From NCBI GenBank assembly GCA_022793195.1, contig JAAWCJ010000028.1:1-40758 (forward strand): a stretch of 40,758 bases of DNA, read 5' to 3'. Shown piece by piece: positions 8,495 to 15,721 of the stretch. The notes under the pieces are model-generated. The model was not told the origin of the DNA. It did not search any database and saw only the letters and a program-made list of their open reading frames with translations. Position 1 is the stretch's first letter, and every line of letters starts with the position of its first letter. This DNA comes from Lachnospiraceae bacterium (GTDB lineage Bacteria; Bacillota; Clostridia; Lachnospirales; Lachnospiraceae). A program made the translations under genes and the position numbers.

Positions 8495-9606
8495 AGTTTA
8501 AAAGTCAGCTTCACCGGATTATGGTCTGAATACCGGAATTCCCCGTCTAAGTTTTCCGCTGTGGCCGTAATTCCGTCAGACACAATGAACCCGTCCACAA
8601 TCACAGTATAAGTAACTCCTTTTTCATAAGGGATATCGGCGCCCCGGCAGGTGGGTGTTTCTTCTGCGTTTTCTGCTTTTACAAAGTGGTATCCTTCTGC
8701 CAACTGGGAATCTTCCAGCTGATAAACCCATCCCGGTACTTTCTGCCCGGAGGGGAAGCTTTCTATGGAACCGGCAATATCATGGTTAAAATCCCCGCCT
8801 GCGATGACATAGTTTCCTTTTTCCCTTTCTTCTGCAAGCACCTGGTTTAAAAGCTCCAGCTGCTTTGCCCGGACTTTCCCGCCTTCATCATAAGCGCTCA
8901 GATGAAGGTTGATCAGCAAAAGCTCCTTTTCGCCTTCCATCGGAACCCGGCTCACCATAAAGCAGCGGTCCAAATCCGTAAACTTCGTAATAAATGAATT
9001 ATCCACCGGAAACTGCCTGCGGACACTTTCCGAAATCTGATATTTTCCAAAAGTCAGCATCCCCGCCCGCACGGCTCCATGTGGCTCATGGAAGGGATAA
9101 AACAGATAGGCACTGTGAAAATTGCAGGCAAAAGCGGAGGCATATTCCGGGAAAGACTCTTTAAGAAGCTCCACTTGATTAATCCCATAGCTTCTGGTGG
9201 CCTTTTCATCTGCCTCCTGCACAAAGATAAAATCCGGGTTCTCTGCCTCCAAAAGCCCAATGCTGCCTTCCGTATTGGCCAGGGCTTCTTCTTTGGATTT
9301 TGCCCGGGCGGACGTTCCGGTAGTTTTTGTCCCGTCCAGCATCTCCCCCGTATCCATGAAAAAGGTATAATCGTCAGAATATGCGCCAAACCCGATATTA
9401 TAAGTCATAACCGTATAAGGTGTACCAGGCTTTATAATTTCCTCCCTGTTGTTTTCTGTGGCAATGGCCTGATTGTCCTCAATCCGGTAATATTGTATCT
9501 GCATATAGGCAATGTAACCGCCCACCAGAAGCACGAGAAAAAGAACCACACATCCAGCGGCAATCCCAATCCTTTTCCACAATTTCCTGCTTTTTCCTCT
9601 TTCCAT
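8488..9606 (-). CDS. Membrane-anchored endonuclease/exonuclease/phosphatase-fold protein
   Basis: A 372-aa protein. A single membrane segment (about 13-36) anchors an extracytoplasmic domain. That domain has the EEP-fold metal and catalytic motifs in order: TYNIGFG (Asn about 70), VQEADE, NLHLSA, GGDFNHD and the C-terminal SDHNPV. The family includes nucleases, sphingomyelinases and inositol-polyphosphate phosphatases. An outward-facing anchored member more likely acts on phospholipid head groups, phosphoesters or extracellular DNA than on the chromosome. The ATG at 9606 is preceded by AGGGG. It ends 44 bp before the response-regulator gene and may be its operon partner. The exact substrate is unknown. 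Confidence 0.85.
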   Translation of the reverse strand: MERGKSRKLWKRIGIAAGCVVLFLVLLVGGYIAYMQIQYYRIEDNQAIATENNREEIIKPGTPYTVMTYNIGFGAYSDDYTFFMDTGEMLDGTKTTGTSARAKSKEEALANTEGSIGLLEAENPDFIFVQEADEKATRSYGINQVELLKESFPEYASAFACNFHSAYLFYPFHEPHGAVRAGMLTFGKYQISESVRRQFPVDNSFITKFTDLDRCFMVSRVPMEGEKELLLINLHLSAYDEGGKVRAKQLELLNQVLAEEREKGNYVIAGGDFNHDIAGSIESFPSGQKVPGWVYQLEDSQLAEGYHFVKAENAEETPTCRGADIPYEKGVTYTVIVDGFIVSDGITATAENLDGEFRYSDHNPVKLTFKLP

Positions 9607-9675
9607 AAATTACCCCTATCTGTAATCCGCCTTTTCGTAATGAGGTTTCCTGTGTCGGCTTTTTCCACAGAAAAC

Positions 9676-10627
9676 TCAGGCTTTTACATTTTCCTGCCTC
9701 CCAATCAGTACTTTTTTCCCCTGAAAAGCGAACCCGTATTTCCGAATCCTTTCTGTGGGAATTCCTTTTGCAGTCAGGGAAGCTTCATACTGCTTTTCTT
9801 CAATCTGCTTTAATGCTGCCTGCACCGTATCAAAAAGTCCTGCTTCTCTGAAACCAGCCAACTACCATAGAACGAAACATGACTTCCACTTCCAGATTTG
9901 TAAGTCCTAATTCATATTTCGGTTCCACAAAAAAATCCCATGTCCCCTTTTTATACCCTTCGTAATCATAGACGCGCAGATAGCCGCTGGCCAGGAGAAG
10001 GCTCCAAATGGCGGCATCATTTCCATCCAACTGCTCATATACGAACTGTTCATCCAAAGGCTCCACCAGATGTTCCCCCGAAAGAAGCCGCTCAAAGTCC
10101 CGTTTAATGCTTCCATTCCCTTCCCGGAGAAGCTTTCCTACCAAGCTGTTGGAGCTGGTATTTGCCCAATAGCATTGAACCGTTTTTTTATCCAGATAGT
10201 TGACGATGGACCATGGGTTATAGATATCTGACCGTTTCCCAAAAGTAAAACCGTCATACCAGCGTTTTACCTCTCCCTTCTCCCCTGACAGGCCGAATTC
10301 ATCCAGCGCCGCAAATACTTCCTCTTCTGTAAAGCCAAAACTGTCATCATACTTCTCAGAAGTCGTTGTCACCACTTCGAGATTGTTTAAATCCGAAAAA
10401 ATAGATTCCTTTCCGACTCTCGTAATCCCCGTCATGATGGCTCGTTCTAAGTATGGATTTGTTTTAAAGGTTGCATTAAACAAGTTTCTGATGAAAGAAA
10501 CCATTTCCTTCCAATATCCGTTTACATAAGCCTCCTGCATGGGAGTGTCATATTCATTATTCCAAAAATATCCATTTTTCCTGATGTCTTCAAAATCCTG
10601 ATGACCGAGTCCAACGCCCCTTGCCAT
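9676..10627 (-). pseudogene. Degraded AAA-ATPase-like / PD-(D/E)XK nuclease-like protein
   Basis: This is a remnant of the large DUF1703-type family (AAA-ATPase-like domain followed by a PD-(D/E)XK-like domain, normally about 500-550 aa), common in Lachnospiraceae. Conserved stretches remain: ITRVGKESIFSDLNNL, WYDGFTFG, DIYNPWSIVNYL, WANTSSNSLVGKL and, near the end, [16 protein letters not shown]. Two losses are visible. After FEDIRKNGYF the sequence jumps straight to EYDTP, so the Walker A region and the start of Walker B are missing. After MFRSMVVGW the frame shifts at about 9840-9861 and continues in another frame at the last helix ([12 protein letters not shown]), so most of the nuclease core is gone. 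The rest is collinear. It is almost surely inactive, though a consensus-like promoter remains upstream. Confidence 0.85.
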
Positions 10628-10715
10628 AGGCCCGCACACTCTCTTTCCTAAACCCTGACAAACACAGTTCCAATCATCTAAAAGGAATATACGCTCACAA
10701 GTATTCCCTGAGTAT

Positions 10716-10744
10716 AGTATATCGGATTTTCATAAATAACACAA
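10716..10744 (-). promoter_or_regulatory. Putative promoter of the AAA/nuclease pseudogene
   Basis: Minus strand: TTGTGT (10739-10744), a 17-bp spacer, TATACT (10716-10721). It lies about 90 bp ahead of the remaining start and may also feed the phosphatase and two-component genes downstream. Confidence 0.55.
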
Positions 10745-10783
10745 ACAGTTCTTCTGGTTCCTCCGGAGAAAATATCCTCATAA

Positions 10784-10833
10784 AAAATGGGCTGTTGCAC
10801 AATATAAAATATCCTGATATTGTGCAACAACCC
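10784..10833 (-). terminator. Rho-independent terminator of the aldolase gene
   Basis: TGTTGCACAATAT (10793-10805) and ATATTGTGCAACA (10817-10829) form a perfect 13-bp stem with an 11-nt loop, extended by GGG/CCC beyond one mismatch. On the minus strand it is followed by a T-run (CCATTTTTTA). It lies just downstream of the aldolase gene. Confidence 0.88.
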
Positions 10834-10864
10834 CTTTTCCTCTGATGTTTTTATTGCAGAGATA

Positions 10865-11710
10865 TTACAGTTTGGAAATCTGCATTTTCACCCGCAAATA
10901 TGCTTTCAGTTTTTCCTGGACAAACATGGGCATGTCCAAAACTTTTCCTTTGTCCCCGTTCTGGCTGCAATATTCCCTTATGCTGTCGTAATAAAGCTGG
11001 AAGTATTCTGTCCCCACGTTAAATTTATTGATGCCGCGGCAAAAAGCCTGTTCCAGCTGATCGTTGGGAATCCCGCTGCCTCCATGGAGCACCAGCGGAG
11101 TCTTCGTGGCCGCGTTGATTTCGTCCAGCCGCTCCAGATCCAGTTTCGGCGTCTCCAGGTAAACCCCGTGGGCGCTTCCAATGGCTACGGCCACAGAGTC
11201 CACATTGGTCTCCTCACAAAATTTCGCCGCCACCTCGGGCCTTGTATACATATCCAGATTGTGCTGGTCGGACTGGGCCGCAAAGCCCACGTGGCCAAGT
11301 TCCGCTTCCACATCCGCCCCCAGCGCATGGGCCGCCTCCACCACACGTTTTGTCAGGGCAATGTTCTCCTCCACCGGAAGCATGGAACCGTCATACATGA
11401 CAGAAGTAAAGCCTCCTTGAATGGCTTTCAAAATATAATCAAAATCACTGCAGTGGTCCAGATGCAGGCCGATGGGAACCTTCGCCTTGTCTGCCAGCTC
11501 CCTTATTGTGGCTGCAAATCCCCTGATATTGCAGCAGTTATTCTGAAAACTGTCTGCCGGATACAGCATGATAATCACCGGTTTCTTCAGTTCTTCTGCC
11601 ACAGATGCCACCGAATAAGCCATCGTGTAATCATTGCAGTTAAAAGCAATCGCAGAGGTATTTGCCTCATCCGCCATTTTTAAAATTGTACTGACCTTCT
11701 CTAATGCCAT
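10865..11710 (-). CDS. Class II (zinc) ketose-bisphosphate aldolase
   Basis: A 281-aa TIM-barrel aldolase of the Fba/GatY/KbaY family. It cleaves a ketose 1,6-bisphosphate or related ketose phosphate into dihydroxyacetone phosphate and an aldehyde. Visible motifs are GLHLDHC, with catalytic Asp about 85 and zinc His about 86, the second zinc His in GSAHGVY (about 181), the third in VLHGGSG (about 209), and the phosphate-binding NVGTE. The exact sugar (fructose, tagatose, or a less common substrate) cannot be decided. ATG follows GGAGGAGAAGAA. It is monocistronic, with a consensus promoter upstream, a terminator downstream and a divergent DeoR regulator gene, so it is probably an inducible catabolic enzyme rather than the housekeeping glycolytic aldolase. 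Confidence 0.88.
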   Translation of the reverse strand: MALEKVSTILKMADEANTSAIAFNCNDYTMAYSVASVAEELKKPVIIMLYPADSFQNNCCNIRGFAATIRELADKAKVPIGLHLDHCSDFDYILKAIQGGFTSVMYDGSMLPVEENIALTKRVVEAAHALGADVEAELGHVGFAAQSDQHNLDMYTRPEVAAKFCEETNVDSVAVAIGSAHGVYLETPKLDLERLDEINAATKTPLVLHGGSGIPNDQLEQAFCRGINKFNVGTEYFQLYYDSIREYCSQNGDKGKVLDMPMFVQEKLKAYLRVKMQISKL

Positions 11711-11727
11711 TTCTTCTCCTCCCTCAG

Positions 11728-11775
11728 GTTCGTTTGTTTGTTTTGTTTCGTTATTTATCTTTTATTATCGTTTTA
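11728..11775. promoter_or_regulatory. Putative DeoR-type operator
   Basis: A T-rich stretch with repeated CGTT words (CGTTTGTTTG, TTTCGTTATT, TATCGTTTT) lies between the aldolase -10 box and its start codon. DeoR-family repressors often bind repeated TTTCGTT-like sites, and the divergent gene encodes such a repressor. The placement downstream of the -10 fits a roadblock. Which repressor binds here is inferred. Confidence 0.45.
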
Positions 11776-11779
11776 GGCC

Positions 11780-11808
11780 ATTATAAAATGATTTTGCCCT
11801 CTTGTCAA
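11780..11808 (-). promoter_or_regulatory. Perfect-consensus sigma-A promoter of the aldolase gene
   Basis: Minus strand: TTGACA (11803-11808), a 17-bp spacer and TATAAT (11780-11785), matching consensus at all 12 positions. Such a strong promoter implies that expression is held by a repressor, consistent with the T-rich repeat tract downstream. Confidence 0.92.
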
Positions 11809-11826
11809 CCAGCGTCCATGATTTAG

Positions 11827-11855
11827 TTGCTATTTTCTCAATTTTCCGATAAACT
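11827..11855 (+). promoter_or_regulatory. Promoter of the DeoR-family gene
   Basis: TTGCTA (11827-11832), a 17-bp spacer and TAAACT (11850-11855), about 40 bp before the ATG. It lies close to the divergent aldolase promoter, allowing joint or autoregulation. Confidence 0.6.
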
Positions 11856-11894
11856 GAAATCACGGGAACTGCCCGGAGAATGTGAGGAATCCCC

Positions 11895-12659
11895 ATGCTT
11901 GCAGAAGAACGAAAAAACAGGATCATCGAAATCATCAAAGAAGAACGTATTGTAAAAGTAACCGATTTAAGTCAGCGTTTTGAAGCCACAGAAGCCACCA
12001 TCCGCCGCGACCTGGAAGAGCTGCAGAGGATGGGTATGGTCCGGCGGATCCACGGCGGTGCAGTCCTGCCCACAAAAATAAGCCGGGATTTCAATTACTC
12101 CGACCTGTCTGTTTTATGTATCGAAGAAAAAAAACGTATCGCCGCAAAAGCTTATGAATTCATCCAGACGGGGGATAACCTGCTTTTGGACGGTTCCACC
12201 ACAGTGTTGGAACTGGGAAAGCTTCTTTTAAAAAACCCTCCCGGCGGCATTTCCATCATTACCAATTCTTTCAATCTGGTGGCCCTGTTCACAGGAAGCA
12301 ATATCAGGGTCATCCATACCGGCGGAGAACTGTGCTCCGGTATGAATTATGCCACCGGAGTCATAGCAGAGCAGATGCTTTCCGGTATACGGGTAGACAA
12401 ATGCTTCCTGGGAGCCAACGGAATTGAACCTTCCTACGGGTATTCTGTCCCCCATTTCCCCGACGCCTCCCTGAAAAAATGGATGCGAAAAGCCTCCGGC
12501 CTCACATTTGTCCTGGCCGACCATACCAAATTCGGTGATTCCTACATGGCCAAATTTGCCGATTTCACTGAAGATGTCGATTATCTGATTACCGACCGCC
12601 TTCCCGATGAGCTGAAAAAACATGAAACGGATTCCACTACCAGGTTCATCACGGCATAA
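11895..12659 (+). CDS. DeoR/GlpR-family transcriptional regulator
   Basis: A 254-aa repressor. The N-terminal helix-turn-helix (about 1-57) contains the family signature TIRRDLEELQRMG and RRIHGGAV; the C-terminal DeoR sensor domain (about 75-235) has LLLDGSTT, the effector-pocket-like FLGANGI and LADHTKFG. Members respond to phosphorylated sugars and usually control a neighbouring sugar operon. The divergent aldolase gene with its consensus promoter and repeat tract is the obvious target. The ATG follows GAGG with 6 bases between. The last codons overlap the left end of the large fold-back element at 12656-12930. Confidence 0.93.
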   Translation: MLAEERKNRIIEIIKEERIVKVTDLSQRFEATEATIRRDLEELQRMGMVRRIHGGAVLPTKISRDFNYSDLSVLCIEEKKRIAAKAYEFIQTGDNLLLDGSTTVLELGKLLLKNPPGGISIITNSFNLVALFTGSNIRVIHTGGELCSGMNYATGVIAEQMLSGIRVDKCFLGANGIEPSYGYSVPHFPDASLKKWMRKASGLTFVLADHTKFGDSYMAKFADFTEDVDYLITDRLPDELKKHETDSTTRFITA

Positions 12660-12930
12660 CAAAAGAGGGCGGCGAGAGATAAGGCAATTCTGATACCTAA
12701 CTGGCGCCCCTGCGTGTCCCTGCTTTTGTCCGATAGGCAGATTTTGCAGGTTTTGTGAGCATAGCGGCGTCTGTCCCGCTGACCAGTTTCTATGGAAGCG
12801 GCGGCAGACGACAAAAAGCGGCGGAGCAAAACCCAAAAATCAACGTGGACAAAAGAAGGGACACGCAGGGGCGATGGATAGGTATAAACATATAAATTGT
12901 CTATATTCCTCGGCCGCCCTCTTTTATTAT
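12656..12930. repeat. Large fold-back element A (MITE-like or structured RNA) between convergent genes
   Basis: Its ends are 18-nt inverted repeats with one mismatch (12656-12673 and 12913-12930, inner part AGAGGGCGGC/GCCGCCCTCT). Inside, a 27-nt arm at 12705-12731 pairs with 12847-12873 with one mismatch. Further matching pairs are ATACCTA/TAGGTAT just outside that arm, GGTTTTG (12749-12755)/CAAAACC (12827-12833), and CGTCTG..CCGCT (12768-12780)/AGCGG..CAGACG (12797-12810). The 275 bp thus fold almost end to end. The left end starts in the deoR stop codon and the right end is 11 bp from the stop of the convergent DUF819 gene. Both ends carry a GC stem followed by T's outward, so it can act as a bidirectional terminator. 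No open frame looks real. No clear target-site duplication is visible. Confidence 0.8.
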
Positions 12931-12941
12931 GTAGGTAACGT

Positions 12942-14114
12942 CTATACCAGCATAGACATGATCCGCGCTGTCAAAATCCCCAGCGGTGTTCCAATGACAT
13001 ACCCCATCAAAGCCATCAGGATTCCGACAGGAACTAAGGAACCGGAATAGGAACCGGCAAGTACCGGCGCAGATGCCGTACCGCCAATATTAGCCAGGGA
13101 AGCAACTGCCCCTGTAAACAAATCCAGTTTCAAAAGCTTGCACAGCAGAACCATCAGCACCGCATGGATAGCCAGAATCAGGAAACCTGTCAGGATCCAC
13201 ATGGGGGCGTCTGCCAGCTCCAGGAGGCTTGCACGGGATGCCAGCAAGACAATTACACTGTAAAGCAGCAGATTGGATACTTCTGAGGAACCTGCCACTT
13301 TTCCGAGAGGAGAAACTGCGCCCACCAGTCCAAGGACTGTGATAAACAAAATGGTCCAGGTGGCTTTATCCAGGAAAGGCATGGCAGAATTAAGCGCCGT
13401 ACCCACATTTCCGCCAACAGCAGAAACCAACAGGGCGACACCTATCAGAAGAATCAGGCTCTGGAAGGTGAGGGGCGTGGTATTGGCTTTTGCATCATCT
13501 GCCAAACGGTTGGAAACCTCATCCAGCGTCTTCGTATTTGCCTTCGTCCACTTGTTAAACCTGGGGGCCAGCTGGATGAACCACAGTAAGAACATGACCC
13601 AAAGAGAATAATCAATGGAATCAATAACCAGCGCATATCCCATATCCGCTTCGCTGATTCCCAGGGCAGCCTGCACCGCAACCATATTTCCGGAGCCGCC
13701 AAGCCAGCTTCCGCAGAGGGCTCCAAGGCCCATCCAGGAATTAGAACCGATGGCGCCTTTCATAATCGCAAAAGCAACGATGAAGCCGATAATGATGGTC
13801 AGTGAAGCAGAGAAAAAGCCAATCAACATCTTGGGCCCAAGCTTAATGATCTTGCGGATGTCACAGCGCAGCAACATGGTAAATACCATTGCATAAGTAA
13901 GGCTGTTTTTAAGGGCGGTATACGCAGGTTTTGTGGATTCCATGTCCCACACCTTAAAGGTGCACAGGATCATGGCAACCAGGTAACAGAGCACAACTGC
14001 CGGCACGAATTTGAAAAATTTCTGTACCACTCCCGTTGTCTTTTTTTCCAGGGTCACAAGCACTGCTGCCATAAACAACAGAACTGCAACGTAAGTAAAG
14101 CCATTGGTAATCAT
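12942..14114 (-). CDS. DUF819-family membrane protein
   Basis: A 390-aa protein with about 10-11 hydrophobic segments and the glycine-rich motif SWLGGSGNMVAVQ (about 139-151), with a second related region ANIGGTASAPVLAGSY near the C terminus. This pseudo-symmetry is typical of transporters built from two inverted repeats. DUF819 (YjcL-like) proteins have no firmly known substrate. ATG follows AAAAAGGAGG. It has its own promoter and is divergent from a dipeptidase and an Ala-Glu epimerase, so it may import cell-wall-derived dipeptides; that is inference from position. Confidence 0.85.
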   Translation of the reverse strand: MITNGFTYVAVLLFMAAVLVTLEKKTTGVVQKFFKFVPAVVLCYLVAMILCTFKVWDMESTKPAYTALKNSLTYAMVFTMLLRCDIRKIIKLGPKMLIGFFSASLTIIIGFIVAFAIMKGAIGSNSWMGLGALCGSWLGGSGNMVAVQAALGISEADMGYALVIDSIDYSLWVMFLLWFIQLAPRFNKWTKANTKTLDEVSNRLADDAKANTTPLTFQSLILLIGVALLVSAVGGNVGTALNSAMPFLDKATWTILFITVLGLVGAVSPLGKVAGSSEVSNLLLYSVIVLLASRASLLELADAPMWILTGFLILAIHAVLMVLLCKLLKLDLFTGAVASLANIGGTASAPVLAGSYSGSLVPVGILMALMGYVIGTPLGILTARIMSMLV

Positions 14115-14161
14115 GAACTTCCTCCTTTTTCTACAATTCTACAACTTTATTAACTGGGTTT

Positions 14162-14190
14162 ATTATAACAATTTAACAATCCCATTACAA
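14162..14190 (-). promoter_or_regulatory. Promoter of the DUF819 gene
   Basis: Minus strand: TTGTAA (14185-14190), a 17-bp spacer and TATAAT (14162-14167). It starts a leader of about 40 nt. Confidence 0.75.
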
Positions 14191-14197
14191 TGATTAT

Positions 14198-14225
14198 TTG
14201 AAGAAAATATAAAAAAGCATAAAAT
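14198..14225 (+). promoter_or_regulatory. Putative promoter of the dipeptidase-epimerase operon
   Basis: TTGAAG (14198-14203), a 16-bp spacer and TAAAAT (14220-14225) in a very AT-rich stretch, back to back with the DUF819 promoter. The region is so AT-rich that other start sites are possible. Confidence 0.45.
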
Positions 14226-14290
14226 TTTTATAAAAATCCATATATTTGTGGTAATATTATTAAAAACGCTTAGAAAGGCAGGGATGAAAA

Positions 14291-15658
14291 ATGAATACGA
14301 TATCGAAACGGCTGGACGACATGCAGCCGGAACTCATAACAGCGCTGAAGCGGTTGGTGGCCATCCGTAGTGTGGAAAATCCCGGGGAAGGAGGAACTCC
14401 CTTCGGCCTGGAGGTGCAAAGATGCCTGGAAGAAGCTTTGCAAATTGGACGGGAACTGGGATTTGAAACCGTCAACATGGACGACATGGTAGGCTGGTGT
14501 GAATATGGCAGTGGAAAAGAAATGGTGGCGGTTCTGGGGCACCTGGATGTGGTGCCGGAGGCAGATGGCTGGAAAACCCCTCCCTATGAAGCGCAAATTG
14601 TGGAGGATCGCATCATCGGACGCGGCGTCATTGATGACAAAGGGCCTGTTGTGGCAAGCCTTTTTGCCCTGAAAGCCATCCATGATGCAAAAATTCCTCT
14701 GAAACGGCGAATCCGTATCCTCCTCGGCACCAATGAAGAAACCGGCGCGGCAGATATGAAATATTATCTGGCCCATGGCGGGGAAATCCCGGTAGCCGGT
14801 TTTACCCCCGATGGGGAATATCCTCTGATCAACGGGGAAAAGGGAATTATCAATGAAACTTATGAGCGTTCTATGGCGCAGTCAGGGGACTTTCGTATAA
14901 TCCGTCTGGAGGGCGGCGTGGCCGGAAATGTGGCGCCGGATTTTGCGATGGCCGAAGTGGCCGGGCCGGAAGGATATGAGCCTCCGGAAGCAGAAAAAAT
15001 CCAGGTGACAAAAATCGCCGGCGGCTGGCGCATCGAGGCCCGGGGCGTATCCGCCCACGGCAGTCATCCTGAGGAAGGGGAAAATGCCATCGGCCGGCTG
15101 GCTCTCTATCTGGATAGCCTCCCTTTTGAAGGAGATGCCGCACAAAGCTTTTCCTTCCTGGCAAACAAGATCGGTATGGACTGCTTTGGAACCAATTTGG
15201 GCGCTTATCTGAAAGATGAAATTTCCGGCAATATGACTTTTAACATGGGAATCCTTTTCGGTGATGGAAAGACCATTGGCGTAAAATTAAACTATCGGTA
15301 TCCGGTCACCTTTGAAGCGGCGGACTGCCAGCCAAAGATTCAGCAGGCTTTTGAAGAGGCCGGCTGGAATCGAACCGCCCATTTACACAAACAAAAGCTT
15401 TATATTCCTGAGGATTCAGGACTGGTGCAGTCTCTCTTAAAAGTCTACCGCCAGGCCACCGGTGATATGTCGGCGCCGAAATCCATTGGAGGCGGCACTT
15501 ATGCAAAAGCGATTCCGGGTATCCTGGCTTTCGGCCCTATTTTCCCCGGAGATGAAGTAACGGAACATCGCCCCAATGAATATATTACCGTCAGCCGTTT
15601 AATGGAAAACGCAAAAATAATCGCAGCAGCCATGGTAGAACTGGCTACGGCAGACTAA
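14291..15658 (+). CDS. pepV: M20 family dipeptidase (PepV type)
   Basis: A 455-aa di-zinc peptidase. The motif GHLDVVP (His about 84, catalytic Asp about 86), the bridging Asp in GVIDDKG (about 115), the general base pair NEETGA (Glu 149 and 150) and the late GGTYAKAI with His in EHRPNEYI match the M20A/PepV group. Members hydrolyse dipeptides with an unblocked N terminus. A lid/dimerisation-like domain is inserted between about 190 and 330. AGGGATGAAAA precedes the ATG. The epimerase gene follows after 63 bp, suggesting that dipeptides such as L-Ala-L-Glu, formed by the epimerase, are split by this enzyme. Confidence 0.9.
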   Translation: MNTISKRLDDMQPELITALKRLVAIRSVENPGEGGTPFGLEVQRCLEEALQIGRELGFETVNMDDMVGWCEYGSGKEMVAVLGHLDVVPEADGWKTPPYEAQIVEDRIIGRGVIDDKGPVVASLFALKAIHDAKIPLKRRIRILLGTNEETGAADMKYYLAHGGEIPVAGFTPDGEYPLINGEKGIINETYERSMAQSGDFRIIRLEGGVAGNVAPDFAMAEVAGPEGYEPPEAEKIQVTKIAGGWRIEARGVSAHGSHPEEGENAIGRLALYLDSLPFEGDAAQSFSFLANKIGMDCFGTNLGAYLKDEISGNMTFNMGILFGDGKTIGVKLNYRYPVTFEAADCQPKIQQAFEEAGWNRTAHLHKQKLYIPEDSGLVQSLLKVYRQATGDMSAPKSIGGGTYAKAIPGILAFGPIFPGDEVTEHRPNEYITVSRLMENAKIIAAAMVELATAD

Positions 15659-15721
15659 GCAGGAATGACAGCGCTTCACACAAAAACAAGAAAAAATCAG
15701 AAAAAAAGATGGAGGCAACAC

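Noticed and set aside
10820-11683. Open frame of 287 aa on the plus strand
   Set aside because: It lies opposite the clearly conserved aldolase gene, has no ribosome-binding site and reads as unrelated sequence; it also crosses the aldolase terminator.
12228-12836. Open frame of 202 aa on the minus strand
   Set aside because: It covers the DeoR gene in antisense and the fold-back element; no start signal or family features.
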